A stretch of 64,000 bases of DNA, from assembly GCF_010389155.1 (NCBI RefSeq), contig NC_057769.1, positions 21,638,735-21,702,734 of the forward strand, read 5' to 3'. The translations under genes and the position numbers were made by a program. This stretch comes from Erigeron canadensis. Taxonomy: Eukaryota > Streptophyta > Magnoliopsida > Asterales > Asteraceae. This document shows positions 1 to 10,857 of this stretch, one piece after another. How positions within the stretch are numbered: the first letter of the stretch is position 1; every line of letters begins with the position of its first letter. The notes under the pieces were generated by a model. It worked only from the letters and a program-made list of their open reading frames with translations, did not search any database and had not been told where the DNA came from.

Positions 1-879
1 ATAAACATTGTAGGTTTATTAATGAGCATGATATGACATGTTAAATGGATATAGTCTGTAATAACGATTATTCATTTATTAATTGTACTTGGGTTTCAAA
101 GAAGGAAAAAAAACACAAAAAAGAATGTGATTGGATGGTTAATCCAACCTGTTTTGACCAATGTTGAAAGTTACTCGTATTGACCTGTTGCCTGATTGTC
201 GTTACGCCACGTGTACTCTTTTCCATGCTCATTCTGTTACCTAGATCTTCAAATAAACACTGGCTCCTTCTACCACTGCCTCTTTCTACCACTGCAGTAC
301 ACTACAGTTCCACCAAATCTATCCGTCTCTTCCAAATGTAGGGTAAATCATCCTGATGTTTTGAATTTGTGCTTGTTTTTATTATAGTTGGGCATAGTAC
401 TTCAATTCTTTTAATGGTAGATACTAAATAGTGAAACCTAGTGATTAGCGGATAATATAGAACTCTACAAACATTCAGGTATACTATAAAATCAGATGAA
501 GGTTTGTGAATTTTGAAATAATTGAAGTGAGTGTTTCAATATTAAATTATTAATATGATTTATCTGTTCTTATTGAAAAACGTATACTCTAGGATCTTAA
601 GGATATCTAGCACTCTAGCAGTCCTATGTTCTCCAAAATATCAATCAAAAGCCTGTTCACTTTGTGTAAAAAGCAATGCTTAAAACTCTTCAATTTAGTA
701 CAGTAGATGATTTCAAGTGATTTATAGCAAGCTAAGTAGACGGGTTCTAATATGTTACAAGATTTGGTAGTATCTGGAATTGATAAATCCCCGGAACTTC
801 GGGGGTAATATTTAATTGTGTTTGTACTAACGATCGTTTCTCTGCTTTTTTTGCATGGCTTCTGATTTGCGGGTTTTAG
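1..879. other. Probable upstream intron of the methyltransferase gene; no exon recognised
   Basis: The first recognised exon at 880 begins inside a codon, so the gene continues upstream. I found no stretch here that matches the expected Rossmann-fold part of the protein. The DNA is AT-rich with no credible long reading frame. It is most likely one long intron, with the first exons outside the window. The small reading frames around 70-390 overlap on both strands and show no family signature. Confidence 0.45.
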
Positions 880-3800
880 GAACTCTTGACTCTCTGATGG
901 TAAGCTCTACTTTATATTATCATTTATCATCAGCTATATAGTAAATGCTATGTATGTGCTAAATCCACCAACATTTTCTATCTTGAAGTGCGGAACTGAT
1001 GCTCCACTCAGTGCTTCTCAAATGCTAGGGGAAGTGAGCAGGTAACCTTAGTTATCATAACTTCATAATATTGCCTTGTATGGTCTCTATATTTGGTTAT
1101 TTATGGTCTCTATATTTGGTTGCCTTTCATAGTCATAACATTTGTTATTTTATTTGTAGGATTCTTAAACCTGGAGGGATCTATATGCTGGTAGGAAAAT
1201 AAATTATTATTCTTGGTTATCATTGCTTTAAGAAAAAAATTGTCTATAAAATACCATTAACTACTTCTGTCTACAGATTACATATGGTGATCCATCGGTG
1301 AGGATGCCTCACATAAACCGGCCGGCTTACAATTGGAAAATAGACTTGTACACCATACGTGAGTTCTTTCTTTATCTCATTCTATTTGACTTTTTCTTAT
1401 TATGTCTTACATAACCAGATGAATTTCCTTGTACATGCCCCTAGGAAAACCAGTTTAATGACCAGCAACATATAAGAAAACCTATACAAAATGGTAGCCA
1501 GCCAAACCATATAACTAGCAACACTATTTCAAAGTCCAATCACAAGCAGCGATTTTATGTAATGTCTATTGCAGACTTAAGTTCTTTGAACTGCAACTGC
1601 TTATTCTTCATCTCATGCTCTCAATGATTTCCATTATTTGCCCCCATATATCTCCGCATGCTCTTTCCACCTATTGAAGTATGTTACTATTTCTCTCTCC
1701 AAACATAATAAACGGGAACAGCTCAAATTCTTTTTTGCGATACAATCCAAGTACTACTAGTTTTAAGCTTTGCAGCTATGTAAGAGACAATCCTAGCCAT
1801 ACATGGCTAGCATCTTCCATTTTGGCAAGAGGTTTTAATTTTTCCCATGTCGTCCTAAGTACATGAAAGGAACAAATGAGGATGTGAATCCTTTCTTGCT
1901 TACAAAAGGGACAACATGACGGTTAAACACTTCAAAATCACATCATGTATTTGCGACAGCCAATCATAATACAAAAGCATTTCTTGGTACCCGTTGAGAG
2001 AAGCGCACTTTATTGCACCAAACTACCTTTTGGCTATAATCCCATACAGCTTATCCAGGTGACTTTAACAGAAAATGCTTTGACCTTTTCTGTTTTATAA
2101 ACCCGAGCTGTCTTGTTGTTACTGGAACAGCTAGTTAAGCAGTTTTGCAAACCTAAATTTCCACTATTTTGGCACATTCAAAAATCAGCAACATGGCTTT
2201 TAGTGATAAACGCAGACAATGGGCTCATATTGTCCAAGTTTCCTTGAAGTGTTTCCAATTTCCTGTTTGTGTTCTCACAAAGCTATTTATCTCTTAAAGC
2301 TTGCATGCATTTCCATCCCTAACTGACATTGAATTTCACAGGCACATTCCAAGTTTTTTTTTATAATTATTTTAACGTTACAGCCTTAATTAAAGCAAAA
2401 GGGATTCTTTTTGTCGGCAATGTTCCCCAGATGAATTATCAACAAAGCTTTATTCCATTTATAAAGAGGCTTGATACCCAAATCCCCTTGATCATTTCGT
2501 TTGCATACCTCATTCCATGCTATCTTAGCTTTTCGTCTTGTGATCTCACCTTGGTACCAAAGCAACTCCCTCAAAATAGTCTCAATTTCTTTTGTGACTG
2601 CTAAGGTAGTAAGGTATCATAAAAATAGAAGCGCAATATGTTTTGCATAGATGACAAGACAGAGGTTATTGGTTGCACTGCAGCAGGCGTTAGCATAATA
2701 GAGGAACTTAATATTTCCGGTCTAGTAATTTTTTTTCTTAGCGCATGTTTGATCACCACTAAATAAAATCATTTAGCACAAAACATCCGATTTAGTCAAA
2801 GCTTTGATGCTTGAAACATACAAAACTTAATTGACCGACTCCAATTTATTCTACATGGGCCAGGAGTCCAACGCTCCTTTAGTTCTCCCAATCATACCCT
2901 TTTAATAATTCTCGAGTGATTAAATTATTGTCACTAATTAATCTACCAGGGATAAAGGCACTTGGTTTTCATCAGCTATATTCCCCAAGATATGCTATGT
3001 TATAGTAGATATCACTTTACTCATACATTTATATAATACATTACAACTTGCAATAGGTACGGAAATCAGATACCTTAAATGGTGTCTGCATTTTTGGCAA
3101 AACTGCTATTAAAGTAGTGTTGCCTCCGTGTGCATCTTCACTTTTCGAAAGTAATCCCGATTTGTTTGTAAACATCATCTCCCGTGGCCTCTAGGCTCCT
3201 TGAAGAACTTTGAGTGCCTTGTTGAGGCATAACATTCTGATATCCACTCCTGAGACAACATAGTCATTACACTTGAATCTTGATCTAATTATTTTCTAAT
3301 GAAGTAGATTATGACCATTGGCAATTGGTTGTACGTACCTCTGTCCTTTCACCTAGAAACTTTGCAACTGACGTGCAACAGCAGGACCCTCACAACCTGT
3401 AGTCCTGTAAAATGTTCATCACATATTCTTAATTCTATTTGTGATTTCTTCAGTTCTTCCTTTCACAACCTTATGGAAGTAAGCATTATTTTTATCTCCT
3501 TTAACCCTAATGACCTTTGCTTTTTAAAAGAGTAACTTCTTCTCTAACATCCCCATAATGGTCTGTTAGTATAAGTACTTCCCTTTCTCTTAAACTTGTT
3601 CAGCAGCTTTTGATTATGCCATATAATTTTTAACTTTGTCAAATAAGTTGCCATTTTGCTAGTTGAGTATATTAAGGTACACTTTTAAGTATTTCAACCT
3701 TCCACTGGTTAGTTCCCTCCCTTGTAACTGTTAGGAGAAAGTAAACATTGTCAGTGACAGTTGGAAAGCACGATGCTTATTATCTTGTCTTCTTAATTTC

Positions 3801-5291
3801 TGGGAAACTCAACATGCTTTTGGGATATGTTTTACTTTTATTTATCTCATTCAATTTGTACACATGCTTTTACTTTGTTTTCTGATGGTTACAATTTAAG
3901 ATTAAGGAGCCATTTATCCTGAATGGCTAACTTTGTAAATCTTTCGATTCTTTGACTTCTTCAGGCTGGTTTGTGAAGTTATGGGTCTTGTTAAGCCTTT
4001 GGCTGGTTTTAGTGATTAGGAGGCCCATCTTGTTTACCAAGCAATAAACCCGAAACCAAAACCTGTTAGCTAATATATATTTAAGTCTATGCATTGTGAT
4101 TCTTGTTGTACTGAGCATTAATAAAAATCCCTACAGCCGTGGATTAGTTCACGCACATTGTGTGAGATACCACGTAATATTCTCGGGTTTTTTTTTACCT
4201 ATTTCTTATTATTACTTCCACTGTGCAACCTGTTCCTAACACTACAATTACCATATCTTTCATACACCTTTATACCTTGCTTAAATTATCTCAAAGATTC
4301 AGAGGTAACAAAATGGGCGAGTGGGTGATCAAAGCTACGTTAAAATGTATCAGCTTGACAGAAATTTGTTTTTTAGTTATACTAGTTAGTGTGTGAGATA
4401 TTGTTGCAATAATATTAACACAAAAGTAGGCTAATATATTTTTGAGAAAGGCGATGTAAGAGGTTATATGCTTTGAAAAGTACATGCTAGAGACAGTAAA
4501 GTGTAAACCCGTGAGACTCATTCTTTTTTTGCTATTTTTTTTCTAGTTAACCCAATATAACCCCTCTATGAGTAAATGGGTCAAAAATCTTTAGCTGACT
4601 TGAACTGATTGAAGAAGTTGTCTTTTATGCCCATCATCGAATTAGAATTAGAAGTTCCATTTAGGGTGAACTTATATTTATATTTTAATTAATGATAACT
4701 TATGTGGTTAAAGAAACAGTAATGATAACTTATAGTTGAAATTACGAACTTATATTAAGTTCTGCATTAATGTCAGCTTTTGATCGCTTACAAACTATCT
4801 TTGATACGATTCTACGTTCTGTCGTATGATGAATATGTACCTGATAACCTGAAGAGTAAATATCAAAAAGCGTTGTAGCTTTGATATGATTTGGGTTGTG
4901 TTGTATTGCTGAAAGAGTCGGACATATAGTTATTCTAAATTCTAATTAATCACTTGTGCTGTAAATTTCTGTAAAATTTGTCTACGGTGTGATATTGCCA
5001 ACCTGGCCTAACTAAAATAACCCCTTTTCAACCCATACGAGTTCAATGCCAATAATTATCATTGACGCATATTTTTTTCTTGCAGCTCGGCCTGGTTTCC
5101 AGCGGCCGCCAGGATCAACCTCGTCTCCTAAATCGTACCTGTCACCAATTCCCACCACTGAGAAGGGCCTTCTTCCTGATGATTTTGTTTTAGAAGATCC
5201 AGATTCTCATTTTATATATGTGTGCACTAAAATGGGCGAAAACTCTGAACTCAGTAACTCGCCTGCGTTTTCATTGACTGTTGATATTTGA
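880..5291 (+). CDS. Class I SAM-dependent methyltransferase, METTL13/EEF1AKMT4-like, 3' part of gene (5' exons outside window)
   Basis: Five exons are visible: 880-899, 989-1041, 1160-1190, 1277-1358 and 5086-5291, each bounded by AG/GT and joining in phase, with stop TGA at 5289-5291. The product reads through GTLDSLM, CGTDAPLSASQMLGEV, ILKPGGIYMLITYGDP and ends near EDPDSHFIYVCTKM. The order GTLD, an LxEVxRxLKPGG helix/loop and a LITYG strand is the C-terminal half of the seven-beta-strand methyltransferase fold, in the form seen in eEF1A-lysine methyltransferase-like plant proteins. The SAM-binding GxGxG motif should lie upstream of the window. The first visible exon starts with two bases of a Gly codon. 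The last intron is 3.7 kb and carries a LINE remnant. The family call is firm; the substrate is inferred from family only. Confidence 0.8.
1690..2740 (-). mobile_element. LINE (non-LTR retrotransposon) remnant: end of RT and zf-RVT region
   Basis: Read on the minus strand, 2740 down to about 2390 gives peptide pieces such as LRELLWYQGEITRRKAKIAW, then NEVCKRNDQGDLGIKPLYKW and NKALLI. These match the conserved end of plant LINE reverse transcriptases (FLWxxG..KAKVAW..VC.PK..GGLGL..L..WN.ALL). Further on, about 2050-1900 reads KVVWCNKVRFSQRVPRNAF, the start of the zf-RVT domain (W...VWF....PRHAF.LWL), in another frame with stops. Several frame changes show an old, dead copy lying antisense in the host gene's last intron. 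Its ends were not resolved; decayed LINE sequence may extend to about 3550. Confidence 0.75.
2741..5085. other. Rest of the last intron of the methyltransferase gene
   Basis: AT-rich intron sequence without a coherent gene. Weak minus-strand similarity to LINE coding sequence may continue to about 3550. The stretch ends in a normal plant acceptor (TTTTTTTCTTGCAG) at 5085. Confidence 0.5.
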
Positions 5292-5814
5292 TCGTCTCAG
5301 AACTTGGTAATAAGCAGTTTGTTGTCTTGCTTATTGCAGGTTGTAAATTAGTTATTAGATATCCTTAGAATGCCATATACTTTTGTATGACAACATGGCA
5401 TGTTTGTTTTTCTTTTCTCCCTTTAAATATTTTAGTTTTGTTCGATTGTTAATTGATCGTAGATATATGAGTAACAATGACTGTGAAATACCTGAACTCA
5501 TTTTTCATTTGCATTAAAGTATGTTTACAAAATTCTCTTGATCTATGCGATAAAGTTTTTGATGTGTATGAGAATGTGTCCCTGGAATGTTGTAGCATGT
5601 GCATTAATGTCGTGGTATTTTTGCATGCAATAAAATGTTTGGTGCGCAAATCATTTGCTCCAAAACAAATCCGATTATCCTAGAGAATGTATACAGTCAT
5701 GTCCTAAGTCCTAACAAAGAATTTGGGGTCATTTAGTTTAGATCGACGTAAGTTTCACCGCTATATGGAACATTTATGCTGAAGTTTTTCATTTTCATAA
5801 AACATAAGCGGGAT
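5292..5814. other. 3' UTR and downstream flank of the methyltransferase gene
   Basis: Immediately after the TGA at 5289 comes AT-rich sequence with several AATAAA-like hexamers, for example AATAAAATG near 5630. The 3' UTR end cannot be fixed from sequence alone. No second gene is seen. Confidence 0.4.
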
Positions 5815-6775
5815 AACTGCATAAAATAGAAAGCACATTTCGACCAATTCACGAAAATGGCAGTGACCTTTAAAAGTTTTGTTATTTAGAAATGAACTTT
5901 CACGAAAATGAACATTTGATTACGTGGACATGGTGCACATTTCGACCAATTCACGAAAATGGCAGCGACCAATTCACGAAAATGAACATTTGACCCGTGG
6001 ACATGGTGACGTGGACATTTTTGATTACGTGGCATTTTTTAATGACGTGACATTATATTTTATTTATTTACTATTTAATTTTTATCAGTCATGTCATTTC
6101 CTCCCAAAATGGCTTCGTTTCAGTTTCGGTTCCGACAAGGTATTTTTTCTCGTCATTATATTCTGAAGCTAATTTCACCTTCTTTTCATTTATTTTTGTT
6201 GTGTCTCTTCCATTTTTAAGCATTGAGAAATTGTGTATGAAGATCATAAGACATAGATTTATATCTTCTTCGTCTATCTCGAGTTTTAAAATCCCTAAAA
6301 CTAGATGTCAAAACGTCTTTGTTTTCGTCGGAGAGAGATCCTGCGGATGTTCAGGTGAGACGAGAGTTTCATAGGCCATATTTGGTTCGTTTAAGAAGAG
6401 TTTGTCCGCACATGAGATAGATCCAGATGGCGAAGGTCCAGAGGTTTTCTCGAACTCGAACAAACTGTCGACGGTTTCTAAGTTAGTTGAAGAAATCGAA
6501 GAAAAAACCATCTCCACATCCAACACCGACGAGGTGTTCTAGTAATCCGACTATAAATTAAAGTTCATTGCTAAAAAGCAAACTTTTAAAGGTCATTGCT
6601 ATTTTCGTATTATTTGAAAGGTCCTTTCTATTTTCTGTGTTATAAAGAATGACATGTCATTAAAAATGCCACATAATCAAAAAATGTCCACGTCACCTTG
6701 TCCACGTGTCAAATGTTGCTATTCTCGGTAATAAATGAAAGTTCATTTCTAAAAAACAAAACTTTTAAACTGTCA
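5815..6775. mobile_element. Long-TIR non-autonomous DNA transposon (Mutator-like), with internally duplicated ends
   Basis: The left arm (about 5815-6050) and right arm (about 6556-6775) are inverted copies. Bases 5869-5910 (TTTAAAAGTTTTGTT, then TTTAGAAATGAACTTT) recur inverted at 6738-6769. The block GACGTGGACATTTTTGATTA near 6008 recurs inverted near 6660-6690. A further inverted copy of the AAAGTTCATTGCTAAAAAGC type lies at 6560-6605, so the arms are themselves partly duplicated. On the left, the phrase CCAATTCACGAAAATG is repeated three times. No transposase is present and I could not find a clean TSD. Long, internally repeated TIRs around a non-transposase core suggest a Mutator-like element. 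Confidence 0.6.
6308..6526 (-). pseudogene. Possible captured gene fragment inside the long-TIR element
   Basis: A 72-codon open frame on the minus strand fills much of the core between the inverted arms. It includes SGPSPSGSISCADKLFLNEP, a Ser/Pro-rich stretch with an SxADxLF-like motif that recalls plant proteins of unknown function. The base composition is less AT-rich than the arms. Gene-fragment capture between TIRs is the Pack-MULE pattern, but I cannot name the donor gene, and a chance frame is possible. Confidence 0.3.
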
Positions 6776-8433
6776 AAAGCCAGTTTATGGTACAATCAGA
6801 TTACATGGAGGTCTTTCATAACTTTGTTAATAAACCCTTGTAGGTTTTGTAACTTCCCGTCTTTTTGCACATCTTAAGTTAAATGGACTCTCCAAATGGG
6901 TAAGTCTCCGGAATGACAAGCCTGTGGTTTTTTCCACCTGAATTCCTTGCCATCACAACTTGTCTTGGTTTTCCGGCATTTAGTGGGTATAAGAATTGAA
7001 TCTTTAAAAAAATGGGCGCTCGAAAGGAAAGTTGAAGGAGTAGTATTCAATAATTCAACACTAATACTATTCTAATTCTAACCGAGATTAGCAACAAGCA
7101 ACTAAGAACGTCCTACCTGCATTCGTTTTCATTCATCGTAGGCCAGGCGAATCATGAACATTGTGTGAATGTTTATATAACAATGTACTCATATATCTTT
7201 ATCCAATTAACTTTCATAATTTTTCTTTGGGTTATTCGCATTAATTAGTACCAAACTATATATAAACTTTCAGTCTAGAAATCAAAATATTAAAATTATC
7301 CAAAAGTTTAAATACGCGGCTTCGATCCTTCAAGGTGTCCAGATCATGTGGGGATTAAGATGGAGGTATTTTACCGGCATCATATGTCGATGGTATCCAA
7401 TTGTGGTACCAAGGGTTCCCCATTACCATTTTTTAATTTATATAAATCATTAAATTGTAGAAACTTTCACACATATTAACATCCGAATAGCTTTTTATTT
7501 TGTATAATTTTTGTATTTGGTATCTTGATTTAGAAAAAATCAAAAATCGATTTCTATACTCAATTTAAAGTTGTTTTCTATTTTGGATAGTTATTATACT
7601 TTATTTACAGATTTAGAAATTCATACAAATTGCTATTTGTATACGAGTAATTCAATTATCTTTTAACGAAGATTTGATCCATAGGCTATAATAGGATAAA
7701 TACTATTCGAAGAAATAACTAATAAAGAGTTACAAATATCCGAATATATTGGTTAAGGTATTTATAATTAAAATAAGGATAGTATAGAGTTACAACTGAA
7801 TATTCCACATGATATATAATTTACTTAAACTATAATAATGATAATAAGTTATTTAAGTATATCATCTATAAATTAAACAATCATAATTTTTTATCTATAT
7901 GGTGGTGTTTTCCAATAATGTAAAATATTTAAATTCTAAATAGTTTAGATAACCATAATCATCATTTTATTTACTATATTTGGAGAGATTAATTTTGTAT
8001 TGAAATCACAATTTTGAGATGCATATCCAAACCATCTAAATTTTTTATTTGAATTGGCGTTAGTTAAGTTAAACCGTACTAATAGAATTAGAAAGCTATA
8101 ATTAATCACGGAAAGAAACCCAAAATAGTTCCTTAGAAATATTGATGAAAAGGGAAATTTAGTTCCGACTTACAATCTACACCCCTCTCCTTTGAGTCAT
8201 TTTATATTCCAAGCTACAATCTTTAATTTGCACAAATTGCTACCAATATGTTTGATAATCCATTTTATGACAACATAGCTACACATCAAAATGAAACCTC
8301 CCTCGCAAATTTTTGCAATACAATGCAAAAGTGACATGTTACTCCGTTTTTACGTCGCCAAGAACCACCTCTCCAATGTAGTTGTCGCTCATCACTTTTA
8401 CTTACGCATTTACATGGATGTTATTCTAAATCT
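6776..8433. other. AT-rich intergenic DNA, nothing recognised
   Basis: No coding signature on either strand, no tRNA and no clear repeat ends. It is strongly AT-rich from about 7200 onward. Confidence 0.5.
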
Positions 8434-8669
8434 AACAAGGTATTAACATAATGATGAAATATCACTTTTTATGGTTAAGCTTGAGGCTATAAAATTTAAT
8501 TTAATTTCTTATAATTATTGCTAATAATATAAAAAGAATGATCATAATTTAAACAAGGCATTAATATAATGACGAAATATCTTTTTGTTATAAAAGTTGA
8601 GGCTATAAAGTAAAAAAAATTACATTTTTATATTTATTGCTAATAATATAAAAAAATGATCATTTTTAG
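8434..8669 (+). repeat. 118-bp imperfect tandem duplication
   Basis: Two direct copies start at 8434 and 8552. Both open with AACAAGG followed by ATTAA.ATAATGA.GAAATAT, share TTGAGGCTATAAA, and end in TTATTGCTAATAATATAAAAA and ATGATCAT. Differences are scattered substitutions and short indels, so the duplication is not recent. Confidence 0.75.
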
Positions 8670-8980
8670 TTATAGTTAATTACAACATATTTATAAAAGA
8701 CTCGTATTTAATTGTACACATTGTAACTACAACATCTTTAATTATATATTATTTACACTAGTATTTATAAAATACTACATGATATAAAACTACTAATTAC
8801 AAGTTTTAAATTTAAATTATCAACCAAAAACATTAATGTTTTTCAAAGAAAATTCCTTTGCTGCACACTGACATTATCACCATCAAAAACAACCTACTCT
8901 TTGGATTACACCATACTTACGCTCGACCAACATTGGAGTTGTCACACCCAACGTTAGCAATGTTCTAATTCTCTTTTATG

Positions 8981-9230
8981 CTCTGTTCTTGAGTTGAAAT
9001 TTAAAAGAAATGAAATGAAATGATTTGATTAGAATAGAAGATTTGGAATCCTTTCAAATCATTCCAAAAATGGGAAAAAGATTTTTAGTCTAAAAACAAC
9101 TAAAAAATCTTTTTAAATCATATCATATCAATTCATTTCTTTTTATTTCTTAAAAATACTCAAGAACTCAATCTATTTTATAAGCATTTGGATTTATTTC
9201 TTTTCTCTCTTTAAAAAACTCAAGAACATA
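8981..9230. mobile_element. MITE-like inverted-repeat element
   Basis: GTTCTTGAGTT at 8985-8995 is matched in inverse by AACTCAAGAAC at 9217-9227, with a further inverse copy (CAAGAACTCA) at 9161-9170. Flanking A/T-rich arms (AAAAGAAATGAAATGAAATG on the left, CATTTCTTTTTATTTCTT on the right) are also roughly inverted. There is no coding capacity. A TSD was not found, so superfamily is open (hAT-like is one option). Confidence 0.45.
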
Positions 9231-9392
9231 GTGTTAAAGTTCAACAAACTTGTAAATATCCTTTTTGTTTTTTGCAATTTATTGTTTAACTAAAATAGTT
9301 CTAATTTAAATGCTTCAAAAGTTAAAGTAATGTGATATATTTTTTTTGGTTTGAAAAAGTGTGAATTACTCGCGAATATTAAGAGACCTTGT

Positions 9393-9672
9393 GTACTTCC
9401 TAGTTAGCTCAAGTGGTTGAGCGCGTGCCTTACAAGCAGGAGGTCTTGGGTTCAAGACTTGGAAAGTACATAGGAAGTCTTTCTATGAAGGCTTGGCTTG
9501 GGTATACTCAAGTTCAAGTCTGAGGAGACAGGGTTTACCTCTATGATCATCGTGCCTTCGGGAGGATTAGTAGGGGGTTTTCCCCCCATCGGGTAAGACA
9601 ACGTATGTTAGATCTACCGCTGTCGAATCGCGACACGAAGTTCTCAAGGAAAATTCAGCTTTCAAAAAAAAA
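9393..9672 (+). mobile_element. tRNA-derived SINE with perfect 15-bp TSD
   Basis: The element is flanked by identical ATTAAGAGACCTTGT at 9378-9392 and 9673-9687 and ends in a run of nine or more A. Its head carries a Pol III A box (TAGCTCAAGTGGT, 9405-9417) and B box (GGTTCAAGACT, 9449-9459) at normal tRNA spacing, so it derives from a tRNA gene. It is not a functional tRNA gene: the acceptor ends do not pair as a full tRNA. The body (about 200 bp) includes a GGGGGTTTTCCCCCC hairpin. The intact TSD argues for a fairly recent insertion. Confidence 0.9.
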
Positions 9673-9699
9673 ATTAAGAGACCTTGTCTTATTGTGGGT

Positions 9700-9893
9700 C
9701 CTTCGTCGAATAAATATCTAAATTCCTCGATGAAAAACCCTATTATCTAGAGATCTGGAAGGAAAAACTCACTCGGATCCACTATATGTGAAAATTAAAT
9801 ACTTGTGATAATCCCAAAATACGCCTACAATTAGACTCGAACCCATGACCGGAAAAAAGGACTCCTTACCAATAGACCATTTGGAGATGGTTA
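9700..9893 (-). mobile_element. Second tRNA-derived SINE, minus strand, partial
   Basis: On the minus strand, 9893 down to about 9830 reads a tRNA-like head: TGGTCTATTGGTAAGGA (A box), then GGTCATGGGTTCGAGTCT (B box). A body follows to about 9700. It lies directly beside the first SINE, in opposite orientation and from a different tRNA-like family. I could not define a TSD or poly(A) tail. Confidence 0.65.
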
Positions 9894-10857
9894 GGTAGTG
9901 TGATATTTAATAGAAAGTATAACTTTTTTTTTTATTTTATTAAAAACTAATTTATATGATAATTTGTCATCATTAAATGTACTTTTTTCCTCTTTCTTAC
10001 TAAATGGAGGAGGTTAGAATCAAGAGACTCGAGTATTTAATTTAAATTTATATCTTCACTCATTTAAGTTTTTTTTCATAGTCATTGTGTAAAATTACTT
10101 TGAATTTAAGATTTTCTTTCCGAAACATCAACGCTCGTTTTCAAAACGTCTAACGCTTCATTACTTTACCACTTGGTTGATGGTGTTAGTACGCATTGCT
10201 TTACCTACTACTTTGAAAAAAAAAGGTACAAGAATACGTGATCAACTTGAGAAAACTACAAACTACAAGGTTCAGTGTTAAACTTAAGCTTGAACTTACC
10301 AAAAGTCCCCTTTTCCAATTTCAACTCACTTTCCCGAAACAAGCAAAGGCAATAAATAGATAAAATTGATTTCCAAATAAAAATTCAAAACAGAGATAGA
10401 CTATAGTAGGGATGGGGCCCACCACAAAGAAGACCCCCCAATGGTTAGCTAAAAAAGAAAAAGAGTCATGCAGGGAATAGAGTCTGATGAAATTGCCATG
10501 CAAGCTTGCCGTTTCCATATCTCTTTCGCCATTTGTGGAAAACGCCTCTTTATCTCCCCCCACTCTCCCCATATTTAGCAACTTCTCTCTATATTTTCTA
10601 TATATATATCATATATATATATATATACATATAGAAAGAGAAAACTTATAAAAAAGATCAAATTTTTAGGGAAGAAATTCCAAGATTCTTTCTGGGTTTT
10701 GTTTCTTACCCAATTTAGGATACTGGGTCTTAATCTTTTTCTCCAATTAGTCAAAAAAGTTCCTTTTTTTTAGTGAAAAAAGCAAGATTTTTGTTTGGGG
10801 TTTTGGGTTTTAATTCATTTTTAATTTTATCAAATCAAATTGAAGGTAGATAATATA
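9894..10857 (+). promoter_or_regulatory. Upstream region and 5' UTR of the MADS-box gene
   Basis: No other gene lies here. A dense TA-repeat block at about 10,590-10,635 (TATATATATATCATATATAT and on) is a plausible core-promoter region, followed by a T-rich, pyrimidine-rich leader up to the ATG at 10,858. A sequence-perfect CArG box (CCAAAAATGG, 9064-9073) lies 1.8 kb upstream, inside MITE-like DNA; its relevance is unknown. Transcript start is not fixed. Confidence 0.45.

Noticed and set aside
9405..9465. Apparent tRNA gene on the plus strand
   Set aside because: A and B boxes are present, but the flanking acceptor arms do not make a full tRNA, and the unit is the head of a SINE with poly(A) and TSD.
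9835..9893. Apparent tRNA gene on the minus strand
   Set aside because: Same reasoning: tRNA-like boxes followed by a SINE body, no complete cloverleaf seen.
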